DNA of 64,000 nt from Microbispora sp. NBC_01189 (GCF_036010665.1 NZ_CP108581.1:4383501-4447500), one strand, 5' to 3'; positions 42,634-52,092 are shown, counted from the stretch's first letter. Notes: generated from the letters alone by a model not told the origin. Made by a program: numbers and translations.

Positions 42634-45600
42634 GCAGCCACACGAGCAGCCACACGAGCGACCTCCGGATGCGGAACGGGCTGCGGCTGCTGGCCGCCTC
42701 GCTCCTGCTCGTCGCACTCGTGTTCCGGACCAGGCCCGGTGAGCTGCTGGCCGACACGAAGATCGACCTGACGGTCGTGCCCGCGGCGTTCCTGGGGCGG
42801 GCGCTCGACCTGTGGGATCCGGCGCAGTTCGGCCAGTTGCAGAACCAGGTCTCCGGCTATCTCTTCCCGATGGGCCCGTTCTTCCTGCTCGGGAAGCTGC
42901 TCGGGCTCGACGGGTGGGTGGTCCAGCGGCTGTGGATGGCGCTGCTCGCCGTGACGGCCTTGGCCGGGATGAACCGGCTCGCGGCCCGGCTGGGAATCGG
43001 CACGCCGGAGACCCGTCTCGTCGCCGCGCTCGCCTTCGCGCTGGCCCCCCGCGCGGTGTCCGACCTCGGGGTGCTGTCGGCCGAGGTGCAGCCGATGGCG
43101 CTGCTGCCGTGGATCCTGCTGCCGCTGGTCACCGCCGCGCGGGGCGGCAACCGGATGGTCTGCGCGGCCCGCTCGGCGTTCGCGGTGGCGTTGTGCGGCG
43201 GGGTCAACGCGGTCGCGGTGGGCGCGGTCCTCGTCGTCCCGGTGCTGTTCGTCGCCACCCGCGACCCGGACACCAGGCGGGTGCGGCTGCTGGCGTGGTG
43301 GCTGGCGGGGGTGGCCGCGGCGACCCTCTGGTGGACCGTGCCGCTGCTGCTCATGGGCAGGTACGCGTTCTCGTTCCTGCCCTACACCGAGAGCGCGGCG
43401 ACGACGACCCAGGTGACCTCGCTGCCGAACATCCTGCGCGGCACCGCCGACTGGGCGACCTCGATCGCAGGCGGCGCGGGTCCGACGATGCCGGTCGGCT
43501 TCGAGCTCACCCACGCGGACTGGGCGGCCGTGGCGACGTGCCTGCTGGCCGCGATCGGGCTGGCCGGCGTGCTGCGGGCCGACGTGCCGCACCGGCTGTT
43601 CCTGACGCTGACGCTGCTGACGGGCCTGCTCGTCATGTCGGCGGGCCACCTGGGCGCGCTGGAGTCGCCGCTCGCCCCGGCGATCCGCGAGCTGATCGAC
43701 GGCCCTCTCGCGCCGCTGCGGAACCTGCGCAAGTTCGACCCCGTGGTGCGTCTGCCGCTCGCGCTCGGCATCGCCCACGTGCTCGCGGTCGTACGGCGTC
43801 CTCAGTTCGGAGCGTGGTTGAGGGCCGGGGTCGCGGGAGCAGCGGTGGCCGCGCTGGCGGGGATCACGCTGCCGGTCCTTCAGTTCGGGCTGGCCGGGCC
43901 GGGGACGTTCCGGGAGATCCCCGGCTACTGGCACGACGCCGCCCGATGGCTGAACGGCCGGACTGGCGACCAGGCGGTGCTGGCCCTGCCCGGCTCCGCG
44001 TTCGGGGAGTACACGTGGGGACGGCCGCTCGACGAGCCCATGCAGCAGCTGTTCACGGTGCGCTGGGCGGAACGGCAGATCGGGGCGGCCGGCTCGACCG
44101 GGCTCACCCGGGTGCTCGACGCGGTGGACCGGCAGGTGGCCGCCGGGCGCGGGTCCCCGGGTCTGCACGAGGTGCTGGCCCGCCTCGGCCTCCGGTTCCT
44201 CCTGGTACGCAATGACCTGGACCGCCGCGCGATGGAGGGCACCCTTCCCACCCGCGTGCACCAGGCGCTCGGCGACACCGAGGGCATCACCAGGGTCGCC
44301 TCGTTCGGCCCCGGCGTCGGGTCGAGCTGGGACATGGACGACGCCGTCCTGGGCCAGGACCCGGCCTACCCCGCGCTGGAGGTGTACGAGGTCGGCGGCG
44401 CAGCCGGCGTCGTCTCGCTGCTCCCGGCCGGGGACCTGCTGCGGGTGTACGGGGCTCCGGAGGGGCTGCTCGACCTGGCCGACCACGGGCTGCTGAGCGG
44501 TCGATTCGGGGAGCGGCCCACGGTGCTGAACACGGACCCCGGCGACGCCCGTGAGGCCGTCGTCACCGACTCCCTCCGCCGCAGGCAGCGGCACTTCGGC
44601 ACCATCCGGAGAGGCGTCTCGCCGACGCTCGCCGACGGGGAGTCGCCGCCGGGAACCGGGGTGGTGGACGACTACCTGGAGCCGGGCTGGGCGCCGTTCT
44701 CCGCCACCGCCGCCTACACCGGGATAGCGGGCGTGTCGGCCTCCTCGTCGGCCTCCGACCCCGGAACCATCGCCATGCCGCAGTCGCCCGGCTATCTGCC
44801 GTACGCCGCCCTCGACGGGAACCCGTGGACGATGTGGCGGTCGGGTGGCACGGACGGGCCGCTCGGGCAGTGGATCAGGATCGACTTCGAGCGGCCCCTG
44901 CGGCTCAGCCGGATCGCGGTGCGGTTCGTCACCGATCCCGTCCTCGGGCCGCCGCCCGTCCGGGTCGCCGTGGAGACGGCGGCCGGCCGCGTCGAGCAGG
45001 ACCTCCCGAATGTCGCGGAGACCGGCGGCTCCCAGAGCCTGGGGGTCCCCGACGGGCCGTCGTCCTGGCTGGGGCTGCGCGTCCTGCGGCTGGCCGAACA
45101 GCCGGAGGACGCGTTCGGCACCTCCTTTGGCACGTCGGTGGGCATCGCGGAGATCACCGTCCCCGGCCTGACCACCGGCCGGACGTACCGGTCGCCGGAC
45201 GTCTCCGGGCGGACCGCCGGGACGCCCACGACGTACGTCATGACCAGGGCGGCGGGAGAGGAGCAGCCCTGCGTGCTCGGGCCGGTCCGGTGGCTGTGCC
45301 AGCCGTCGGCGGAGCGGCAGGGGGAGGAGGGCTACACCTTCGACCACACCGTCACGGTCCCTGCCGCCGCTTCCCCAAGGCTGACCGGCCGGGCCGTGCT
45401 GCGGGACGCCGCCGCCATCGACCGGTACGCGCAACTGACCGAGTTTCCGCAGGTCAGCGGGTCGAGCGTGGCCGTCGACCAGCCGGTGGCGGCGGCCAGG
45501 TCGGCCTTCGACGGCGACCCGCGCACCACCTGGATCAGCGGCGAGAACGACCGCCATCCCGAGCTGTCGATCCGGTGGGCGAAGGCCAGGACGGTCGGCC

Positions 45601-46901
45601 GGATCGTCGTCCAGCGCCCGAAGGGGGCGCGGCCGTGGACGTCGGTGCTGATCACGGCGGCCGACGGCAGCGTGCGCGGCGGCCGGCTCGACGACGAGGG
45701 CGAGGTGCGGTTCCGCCCGGTGAAGACCGACCGCCTGCGCATCCAGTTCTCTCCGGTGGCCCCGCCGCTGCAGGTCACCGACGTGCTGATAGACGGGGTC
45801 AAGCCGCTGCCGGACATCGCCGGGGTCCCGTTCACCCTCGACTGCGGTTTCGGGCCGGCCCTGACGGTCGGCGGGACTGTAGGCGGGACTGTAGGCGGGA
45901 CGGGCGGCGGCGAGCGGGTCGCGACCCGGGTCGAGGGCGTCTACGGCGACGTGCTGACCGGGCGCCCGCTGCGCTTCACCTCCTGCGGAAAGGTTCGCGT
46001 CGCCCCGGGCGCCAACCGGATCCGGGGCGTGCCGCTGGACCCGTTCCGGGTGGACTCCGTCCTGATGGATGGCGTGATGGATGGCGTGGACCCGGCACGA
46101 GCCGGCACTCCGGAGTTCTCCGGGAGGGTCTCGGTGGGATCCTGGGGCGCCTCGCGGCGCACGGTGTCCGTCTCGGCGGAGACCGACGCCTACCTGGTGC
46201 TGGGGGAGAACTTCAACGCCGGCTGGACCGCCACGGTCGCCGGGCACACCCTGACGGCCGTGAAGATCGACGGCTGGCGGCAGGCGTGGCGGATCCCCGC
46301 GGGCACGTCGGGGGTCGTCCGGCTCGACTACCTGCCCGATCGGGTCTACCGGGTCGTGATCGTCGCGGGACTCGCCGGTCTGCTCCTGGTGGGGGGCCTC
46401 GCGCTGCGTCCGGTCCGCCTGCGCACCCCGCGGGCCGTACGGACCCGGGCGGCGGCCGTGGACCGGCGGCTGCTGGTTCCCGTTGCGGCCCTGGCGGGAT
46501 GGTGGATCGCCGGTCCCGCGGGGCTCGCGGTGGCCACCGGCTGCGTCCTCGCCGCCCTGTGGGGCGGACCGGCGCTCGGCCGTCTGCCGCGGTCGCCGCT
46601 GCCGGCGGTGTCGCTGCTTGCGCCGTCGCTGCTTGTGCCGTCACTCCTTGTGCCCGCCGGGGTGCTGGCGACCCTCTCGTGGGGCGACTCCTGGCAGCAG
46701 CGGGCCGCGCAGTTACTCTGCCTGCCCGTTGTCGCGGCGCTGCTGGTCGCGCTCGCTGCGGCCGGGGCCAAGAGGTCGGCCGGGACCGAGACGCCGGCCG
46801 AGCCGCCGGGCGGGCTCCTCGACGAGGAAGTGGCTCAGGGTGGCGACCAGGACCGAGACGGGCACGACCACGAGCAGCACGGGCCAGAACCCGCCCGTTA
46901 G
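42630..46901 (+). CDS. AftD-like alpha-(1->3)-arabinofuranosyltransferase family protein
   Basis: This is a 1,423-residue membrane glycosyltransferase of the GT-C class, close in size to mycobacterial AftD (~1,400 aa). The N-terminal ~400 residues contain many helices (LRLLAASLLLVALVFRTRPG, then the DTKIDL loop carrying the acidic pair, FGQLQNQVSGYLFPMGPFF). The large extracytoplasmic part (~450-1,250) includes two discoidin-like carbohydrate-binding modules (LDGNPWTMWRSGGTDGPLGQ, FDGDPRTTWISGENDRHPEL). Final helices lie at ~1,240-1,400. AftD adds arabinofuranose branches to cell-wall arabinan in mycolate bacteria; the acceptor here is unknown. The last ~60 residues are encoded antisense to the convergent acyltransferase gene. 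Confidence 0.85.
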   Translation: MSSHTSSHTSDLRMRNGLRLLAASLLLVALVFRTRPGELLADTKIDLTVVPAAFLGRALDLWDPAQFGQLQNQVSGYLFPMGPFFLLGKLLGLDGWVVQRLWMALLAVTALAGMNRLAARLGIGTPETRLVAALAFALAPRAVSDLGVLSAEVQPMALLPWILLPLVTAARGGNRMVCAARSAFAVALCGGVNAVAVGAVLVVPVLFVATRDPDTRRVRLLAWWLAGVAAATLWWTVPLLLMGRYAFSFLPYTESAATTTQVTSLPNILRGTADWATSIAGGAGPTMPVGFELTHADWAAVATCLLAAIGLAGVLRADVPHRLFLTLTLLTGLLVMSAGHLGALESPLAPAIRELIDGPLAPLRNLRKFDPVVRLPLALGIAHVLAVVRRPQFGAWLRAGVAGAAVAALAGITLPVLQFGLAGPGTFREIPGYWHDAARWLNGRTGDQAVLALPGSAFGEYTWGRPLDEPMQQLFTVRWAERQIGAAGSTGLTRVLDAVDRQVAAGRGSPGLHEVLARLGLRFLLVRNDLDRRAMEGTLPTRVHQALGDTEGITRVASFGPGVGSSWDMDDAVLGQDPAYPALEVYEVGGAAGVVSLLPAGDLLRVYGAPEGLLDLADHGLLSGRFGERPTVLNTDPGDAREAVVTDSLRRRQRHFGTIRRGVSPTLADGESPPGTGVVDDYLEPGWAPFSATAAYTGIAGVSASSSASDPGTIAMPQSPGYLPYAALDGNPWTMWRSGGTDGPLGQWIRIDFERPLRLSRIAVRFVTDPVLGPPPVRVAVETAAGRVEQDLPNVAETGGSQSLGVPDGPSSWLGLRVLRLAEQPEDAFGTSFGTSVGIAEITVPGLTTGRTYRSPDVSGRTAGTPTTYVMTRAAGEEQPCVLGPVRWLCQPSAERQGEEGYTFDHTVTVPAAASPRLTGRAVLRDAAAIDRYAQLTEFPQVSGSSVAVDQPVAAARSAFDGDPRTTWISGENDRHPELSIRWAKARTVGRIVVQRPKGARPWTSVLITAADGSVRGGRLDDEGEVRFRPVKTDRLRIQFSPVAPPLQVTDVLIDGVKPLPDIAGVPFTLDCGFGPALTVGGTVGGTVGGTGGGERVATRVEGVYGDVLTGRPLRFTSCGKVRVAPGANRIRGVPLDPFRVDSVLMDGVMDGVDPARAGTPEFSGRVSVGSWGASRRTVSVSAETDAYLVLGENFNAGWTATVAGHTLTAVKIDGWRQAWRIPAGTSGVVRLDYLPDRVYRVVIVAGLAGLLLVGGLALRPVRLRTPRAVRTRAAAVDRRLLVPVAALAGWWIAGPAGLAVATGCVLAALWGGPALGRLPRSPLPAVSLLAPSLLVPSLLVPAGVLATLSWGDSWQQRAAQLLCLPVVAALLVALAAAGAKRSAGTETPAEPPGGLLDEEVAQGGDQDRDGHDHEQHGPEPAR
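45870..45905 (+). repeat. 12-bp tandem repeat, three copies
   Basis: Copies of GGCGGGACTGTA encode GGTV/GGTG units in a loop of the AftD-like protein. Two further two-copy 12-mers occur in the same gene: AGCAGCCACACG at 42633-42656 and GATGGATGGCGT at 46064-46087. Confidence 0.9.
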
Positions 46902-47990
46902 GGGCTTCATGTCCGCCAGCCGGTAGAGGACCGCGATCACCAGCACGTGCCACAGGAACAGGCTGTAGGAGACGCGGCCGAGGAAGCGCGTCACCGGGTT
47001 GCCGAGGGCCCGGTCGGCGAAGCTCGGCCGGCCGTCCGAGAGGGCCAGGGGCGCGACGAGGAAGACCGCCGTGACGCCGTACAGCGCGGTCTTGAAGCAC
47101 GAGGCCCAGAACGTGTCCCCGCTCAGGGTCCTGGGGCCGGTCAGTTCGGTGCTCGCGACGACGAAGGTCAGCGCGGAGATCAGCCAGCAGGCGCCGGCGG
47201 AGGAGCCCAGCGTGCGGCACAGCACGCCGGCCCGGCCGGCCGGCCGCGCCTTCGCCCAGGCGGCGAGCAGGGAGACGGCCATGCCCAGGGCGAACCACAG
47301 CAGGTAGCGCGGCAGGTGCAGGCCCATCATCGGCTTCCAGTTGGGCCAGAAGGTCAGGGCGATGTAGGCGAACGAGACCGAGCCGAGGAAGGCGAGCGCG
47401 AGCAGGGCGCGAGCACCCCTCCGGTTCGCGTCACCGCCACCGCGTGCCGCGAGGAACGCGACTCCCGCGCCGATCAGCGGAAGCGCCAGATAGAAGGTCG
47501 CCTCCACCGGGAGGGTCCACATCTGGTAGAGCCCCTCGGGGCCGGTTCCGGTCCACCACGGGTCGGGATCGTAGATCGAGAGCAGGCCGAGCCATTCGAC
47601 CCACGTCCGCACCGAGCCCAGCCGCGCGGAGTGGAACGCGACGAGCCCGGCGGTCACCGCCACCCAGTAGGCCGGAAGCACGCGGAGCGCACGCCGCCAC
47701 AGGTAGACGCGGGTGCCGGGGCGTCGGCCCGAGCCGAAGAGGGCGGCCGCCCAGGGATGGTAGAGAAGCAGGCCGGAGAGCACGAAGAAGATCGCCACGC
47801 CCACGTCGCCGTGGGCGACGAGCCAGGAGAACTCCGAGTCGCCGTACATCTCCCCGGTCGCCGAGGCGACGTGCAGCGCCAGCACGAGCAGAGCGGCGAC
47901 CGCCCGGATGCCGTCGAGGGAGTTCAGACGACCGCCGTCGCCGGGAACCGGTCCCGCCGGCGTGCCGAGGCCGGCCTGTGTGGCGGTCAA
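46713..47990 (-). CDS. Acyltransferase 3 (OafA/YrhL) family membrane protein
   Basis: This is a 425-residue protein with about ten membrane helices. The family start RLNSLDGIRAVAALLVLALH carries the conserved Arg/His; FFVLSGLLLYHPW and SYSLFLWHVLVIAVLYRL are also typical, and the domain ends at HFLVEEPARRLGRRL. These enzymes O-acylate (often O-acetylate) envelope polysaccharides or antibiotics from cytoplasmic acyl-CoA. Placed head-to-tail against the AftD-like gene, it may decorate the same glycan. Its 3' end overlaps that gene by 189 bp on the opposite strand. Confidence 0.88.
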   Translation of the reverse strand: MTATQAGLGTPAGPVPGDGGRLNSLDGIRAVAALLVLALHVASATGEMYGDSEFSWLVAHGDVGVAIFFVLSGLLLYHPWAAALFGSGRRPGTRVYLWRRALRVLPAYWVAVTAGLVAFHSARLGSVRTWVEWLGLLSIYDPDPWWTGTGPEGLYQMWTLPVEATFYLALPLIGAGVAFLAARGGGDANRRGARALLALAFLGSVSFAYIALTFWPNWKPMMGLHLPRYLLWFALGMAVSLLAAWAKARPAGRAGVLCRTLGSSAGACWLISALTFVVASTELTGPRTLSGDTFWASCFKTALYGVTAVFLVAPLALSDGRPSFADRALGNPVTRFLGRVSYSLFLWHVLVIAVLYRLADMKPLTGGFWPVLLVVVPVSVLVATLSHFLVEEPARRLGRRLGPGRPLGPGRSERDQQRRDNGQAE

Positions 47991-48153
47991 ACGCGATCAC
48001 CCCGGCACATCGGCGTACGATCGGCACACTGTATCTCAGGCCCGGCGTCTCAGACGTCCGAAGTTAGAACGTGTTCTTGGCGGCGGTCACGAGCCCGCAC
48101 TACGATACGCGGGCCAACGAGGCTGCCGTACTGGGGAGATCCCGGAGGACTTG

Positions 48154-49086
48154 ATGAGACGGACCGGTGGACTCGTTCTCCTCGCGCTGGGGGTGTTCTT
48201 CGTCGTGCTGGCTCCGCTTCTCCGCTTCTGGGCGGCGGACCGGCTCGTGCACGCGCCCGCGAACCAGGACAGCACGACCGAGCTGAGCGCGCCGAACGCC
48301 CGCTACTTCAGCGTCGCCGACATGAAGGTCCTCACCGGGAACCTCGCCATCACCGTGACGACCCGTGGCGACACGGAGGAGTCGGCCGGCGACCACGTCG
48401 TGTGGGACCAGTTCACCAACGTCAACGACGTCACCAACGAACGCCGCGGCATCTCCTTCAGCCTGTTCCGCAGTGCCTTCAACAAGTACGACGGCACCGG
48501 GGTGAACTGCTGCCAGGTCAACGTGGACAAGACGCCGGTGCGGCTGCAGGGGCAGATCTTCCTGTTCCCCTTCGGGGTCCAGAAGACGACCTATTCGGTC
48601 TACAACCCCGCCGTCAGGCAGGCCTTCCCGGCGGAGTTCGCCGGTGAGGAGGTGCTGGACGGCCTGCGGGTCTACCGGTTCGTGCAGGAGATCCCCCCGA
48701 CGGTCACCGACACGCTCAAGGTGCCCGCCACCGTGCTCGGGATGAAGGGGAAGGGGGACAAGCAGGCCGACCGCGTGTACGACGGCACGACCACCTTCTG
48801 GGTCGAGCCCGAAACCGGCCTGCCGGTCAAGCAGGAGCAGAAGCGCCACGAGGTGCTGAAGACGGAGGACGGCGTCGAGCGCACGCCCGCCCTGGTCGGC
48901 ACCGCGACCTACACCCCGGAGACGGTCGGCTCGCTCGTCCGCACGGCCAGGGACAACATGAACCAGATCACGCTGCTGAAGACCACGATCCCGCTGGTCT
49001 CGTTGATCGTCGGTCTCGCGCTCCTCCTCGTCGGCGCCTGGCTGATGCGACCGGAGCGGCCCCAGTATCTGGATCAGGCATCGTGA
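48154..49086 (+). CDS. DUF3068 (PorA-family-like) membrane-anchored protein
   Basis: This is a 310-residue protein with an N-terminal helix (GGLVLLALGVFFVVLAPLLR) and a C-terminal helix (TIPLVSLIVGLALLLVGAWL) bracketing a ~250-residue extracytoplasmic domain. FPFGVQKTTYSVYNP, then FVQEIPPTVT and FWVEPETGLPVKQEQKRHEV are typical DUF3068 motifs. The family is widespread in actinobacteria and commonly near AftD/GT genes, suggesting an envelope role. GGAGGACTTG precedes ATG 48154. It overlaps the racemase-like gene by four bases (GTGA). Confidence 0.88.
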   Translation: MRRTGGLVLLALGVFFVVLAPLLRFWAADRLVHAPANQDSTTELSAPNARYFSVADMKVLTGNLAITVTTRGDTEESAGDHVVWDQFTNVNDVTNERRGISFSLFRSAFNKYDGTGVNCCQVNVDKTPVRLQGQIFLFPFGVQKTTYSVYNPAVRQAFPAEFAGEEVLDGLRVYRFVQEIPPTVTDTLKVPATVLGMKGKGDKQADRVYDGTTTFWVEPETGLPVKQEQKRHEVLKTEDGVERTPALVGTATYTPETVGSLVRTARDNMNQITLLKTTIPLVSLIVGLALLLVGAWLMRPERPQYLDQAS

Positions 49087-49805
49087 GACATCTCGGCGTT
49101 CTCGCGCACAGCACGGGAGGAGCGGCCCTCTGCTTCCTCACGTTCTGCGAGGAGGGTTTCCACCGGACCGGCCGCAACGAGCATCCCGACATCACCCTGG
49201 ACTACATCGCCTTCGGGTACAGCATGCCCGCCTGGGAGGCGGGGGACCACGCGACCATCCGGGCCACCCTGGCCACGAGCGCCGATCGGCTCGCGCGGGC
49301 CGGCGCCGACTTCTTCGTCTGCCCGGACAACACCGCCCACATGGCCCTGGAGGTGCCGGGGCCGGACCTCCCGCTGCCGGGCCTGCACATCGCCGAGGTC
49401 GTCGCGGACCAGGCGGCGGCGGAGGGGCGCACCCGGGTCGGCATCCTCGGCACCAAATACACGATGGACGGCCCGCTGTATCCCCGTGCGCTCGCCGCCC
49501 GCGGGATCGCCGCCGAACTTCCGGACGCCGGTGACCGCGACCTCGTCAACGAGGTCGTCTTCACGGAACTGGTGAACGGGGTGATCAGCGAGGCGTCGCG
49601 CCGGGAGTACCTCCGGGTCATCGACCGGCTGGCCGGTCGCGGCTGCGACGCCGTCGCCCTCGTCTGCACCGAGATCCCGTTGCTGATCACGCCCGAGGTC
49701 TCCCCCCTGCCGACCCTGGACTCGACCCGTCTGCTGGCCCGTGCGGCGTACGACGTCTCCGTCGGCGAGCGGGCGATGCCGGTCTGGCGCGGCGGCCCTC
49801 GGTGA
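49083..49805 (+). CDS. Aspartate/glutamate racemase superfamily protein
   Basis: This is a 240-residue protein: HLGVLAHSTGGAALCFLTFC at the N-terminus and the second half ending VALVCTEIPLLITPEVSPLP. In this superfamily two Cys residues act as acid and base, one in CNT and one in GCTEIP-like motifs. Here the second Cys is present (VCTEIPLL), but the first motif reads VCPDNTAHMAL, with Asp directly before NT and a Cys two positions earlier. It may therefore be a one-base racemase, an isomerase, or use the shifted Cys. It is translationally coupled to the DUF3068 gene. Confidence 0.75.
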   Translation: MRHLGVLAHSTGGAALCFLTFCEEGFHRTGRNEHPDITLDYIAFGYSMPAWEAGDHATIRATLATSADRLARAGADFFVCPDNTAHMALEVPGPDLPLPGLHIAEVVADQAAAEGRTRVGILGTKYTMDGPLYPRALAARGIAAELPDAGDRDLVNEVVFTELVNGVISEASRREYLRVIDRLAGRGCDAVALVCTEIPLLITPEVSPLPTLDSTRLLARAAYDVSVGERAMPVWRGGPR

Positions 49806-49815
49806 AAGACGGGAA

Positions 49816-49844
49816 GGCTCCCCCGCCGGTCGGGTGGGGGAGCC
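49816..49844. terminator. Bidirectional terminator
   Basis: GGCTCCCCC and GGGGGAGCC form perfect 9-bp arms around an 11-nt loop between the convergent racemase-like and protease genes. T- and C-rich flanks are modest. Confidence 0.7.
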
Positions 49845-49859
49845 TCACTGTGCCGATGA

Positions 49860-51017
49860 TCAGCCGGTGACCAGGGTGAGGCCGTAGGCGGAGAGGATCG
49901 GGTTGACGGGCTGGAAGTAGGTGGTGCCGCCGCTGGAGCAGTTGCCGGAGCCGCCGGAGGTCACGCCCTGGGCCTGGCTGCCCGAGATGAACGAGCCGCC
50001 GGAGTCGCCGGGCTCGGCGCAGACGTTGGTGCGGGTCAGCCCGCTGACCGTGCCCTGCGAGTAGCGGACGCTGGCGTTGAGCTGCTGGACGGTGCCGCAG
50101 TGCCAGCCGGTGGTCGAGCCGGACCGGCAGATCGAGGACCCGACGGCGGCCACGGACGAGCCGCTCACGGTGACGTTGCCGCCGCTGTAGTTGTTGACCC
50201 AGGGCCTGACGGTCCAGTTGCTGTTGACCGCGGCCCAAGAGTAGTCGTGGCCGGGGAACGAGTAGCCCTGGAAGGTGCCCATGAGGACGTTGTTGTAGCC
50301 GTACACGGTGCTTCCGACGGTGGCGCAGTGCCCGGCGTCGACGAACCCGGGCGTGCTGCCCTTGCGGACGGAGAAGCCGATCGAGCAGCGGGCCGAGCTG
50401 CCGATGTAGTAGGCGTCGCCGCCGCGGACGTCGTAGAAGGTCTGCGGCGCCTCGCTCGACCGCTCGACGCGTACGGCCGACTTGTCGGCGCCGCTGGCCG
50501 CGACGAGCCTCTCGGCCGCGGCGGTGTCGGAGGCCAGCACGACCACGCTGTTGGTGCGCACGTCGACGTACCAGAGGGACGCGGCGGAGGCGGGCGCTCC
50601 GGCGGCGGCCTTGTCCAGCGCGGCCTCGGTGGCGTCGAGGGCGGCCAGGTTGCGGGCGACGATCGTCGGCTGCGCGCCCGCGGACAGGATGGCACCCGCC
50701 TTCGACGCGTCGGTGGTGGCGACGATCAGGCTGTCGGAGGTGACGCCGGAGACCCAGGATCCGGCGTAGGCCTCGCCGAGCGTGGCCCGGACCTTGGCGT
50801 CGGTGTTCATGGCCTTGGCCTCGTTGGCCAGACGGGTGTCGGCCTGGCCGGCGCTGAGCCCGAGGTCGCGCTGCATCGCCTCGATCATTCCGGGCGACGG
50901 CGTGCTGGTGGAAGAGGCGGAGGAGTTGCTCGGCTCGGCCAGGGCGGGGGTGGCGACCGTGGCGAGGGCCGTGACGACCAGGGCGCATCCGGCGATTACC
51001 GTGCGTCTGCGGAGCAT
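49860..51017 (-). CDS. Secreted S1E serine protease (streptogrisin / alpha-lytic type)
   Basis: This 385-residue preproprotease has a signal peptide (RRRTVIAGCALVVTALATVA, cleavage near residue 28) followed by a ~155-residue propeptide that serves as folding chaperone. The mature domain, from about YDVRGGDAYYIG, has the triad His in DAGHCAT, Asp in FPGHDYSWAAV and Ser in AEPGDSGGSFISG. Four or more Cys form disulfides (SARCSIG/GHC; SICRSG/WHC). ATG 51017 follows AAGGAGAG. Broad extracellular proteolysis is expected. Confidence 0.93.
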   Translation of the reverse strand: MLRRRTVIAGCALVVTALATVATPALAEPSNSSASSTSTPSPGMIEAMQRDLGLSAGQADTRLANEAKAMNTDAKVRATLGEAYAGSWVSGVTSDSLIVATTDASKAGAILSAGAQPTIVARNLAALDATEAALDKAAAGAPASAASLWYVDVRTNSVVVLASDTAAAERLVAASGADKSAVRVERSSEAPQTFYDVRGGDAYYIGSSARCSIGFSVRKGSTPGFVDAGHCATVGSTVYGYNNVLMGTFQGYSFPGHDYSWAAVNSNWTVRPWVNNYSGGNVTVSGSSVAAVGSSICRSGSTTGWHCGTVQQLNASVRYSQGTVSGLTRTNVCAEPGDSGGSFISGSQAQGVTSGGSGNCSSGGTTYFQPVNPILSAYGLTLVTG

Positions 51018-51132
51018 GCGGGGCTCTCCTTGTCTTCGGGGGGTGCCGTCAACGTAACTGACCCTCCGCGTCATGCGGATCTATCAGTTCGCCCCTATCA
51101 CGGCGTTATGGAAAGCTCCCCCGCGAAGGATG

Positions 51133-52092
51133 TCACGGCATGGCGCCGTAGTCAGGATTAGTGACGAGCCAGTCCGCGTAGCGCGCGCTGCGCCTGACGG
51201 CGTCAGCGTACGCGGCCCGTGCGTGGGCCGCCAGCACCGGCGCGGCCCGCGCGCCGATCGAGCCCGAGTGCCAGCCGAGCAGGTGCCGCCAGCCCAGCGG
51301 CGCCCCGGCCAGCGGCATCATCACGAGCCCGGACGTGAGCTGGAACGTGGCCTGGCACAGGGCGACGGCCTTGCCGACGCCGACCAGGTGCAGGCAGGTG
51401 CCCACGTCCGTCTCGTAGATGGGCTCGGGTACGAACCCGGCGCGCGAGCAGGCGGTGGCGAAGCAGTCGGAGAAGCATCCGTCGCCGGGGGCCACCACCC
51501 AGCGCTCGTCGGCGAGGCGGGACAGCGCCAGTTCCTTCTCCCCGGCGAGGGGGTGGTCCTCGCCCAGGAGCACGAAGACCGGGTCCATGCCCACCGTGGT
51601 CCAGCTCATCGCGTCGGCCGCGGGCGGAGGGCTGTCGCCGCACCTGCCGAGGAGCACGAAGTCGAGCCGCCCGGCCACGGCCAGCCCGGTCAGCTCGTCC
51701 GCCGACCATGAGGTGCGGGTGCTGATCGGGATTCCGGGCTGCACCGCGGTCAGCCGCTCGACGAGCCCGCCGAGTATGGGGCCGTGCGTGGCGCCGAGCC
51801 GGTAGCCGGGCAGCTTGACCGACGTGTTGGCGAACCGTACGGCGTCCTCCTGGAGGTCGCGTACGGCGGGCAGCAGCACCCGCGCGCGGGCCAGCACCAT
51901 CTCACCGAGGGGAGTGGGGCGGGCGCCGTTGCGGTCGCGTTCGAACAGCGGCCCGCCGAGCGAGCGTTCGATGCGTTTGAGCTGGGCGGTGAGGGACGGT
52001 TGGGCGAGGCCGAGCCGGGTGGCCGCCTTCGTGACGCTCCCGGCTTCGGCTACCGCGTGCACGATCCTGAGGTGGCGGATCTCCAGATCCAT
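51133..52092 (-). CDS. LysR family transcriptional regulator
   Basis: This is a 319-residue protein. The N-terminal HTH (LRIVHAVAEAGSVTKAATRL followed by GLAQPSLTAQLKRIERSLGG) is classical, and the C-terminal periplasmic-binding-like effector domain is complete. It is transcribed divergently from the ARMT1-like gene, with 148 bp between starts, which may be its target. The effector is unknown. Confidence 0.9.
   Translation of the reverse strand: MDLEIRHLRIVHAVAEAGSVTKAATRLGLAQPSLTAQLKRIERSLGGPLFERDRNGARPTPLGEMVLARARVLLPAVRDLQEDAVRFANTSVKLPGYRLGATHGPILGGLVERLTAVQPGIPISTRTSWSADELTGLAVAGRLDFVLLGRCGDSPPPAADAMSWTTVGMDPVFVLLGEDHPLAGEKELALSRLADERWVVAPGDGCFSDCFATACSRAGFVPEPIYETDVGTCLHLVGVGKAVALCQATFQLTSGLVMMPLAGAPLGWRHLLGWHSGSIGARAAPVLAAHARAAYADAVRRSARYADWLVTNPDYGAMP

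Noticed and set aside
42006..46247. Minus-strand open frame of 1,413 codons opposite the AftD-like gene
   Set aside because: It is an antisense artefact of high third-position GC; the translation is Arg/Pro/Gly/His-rich and has no start region or domain.
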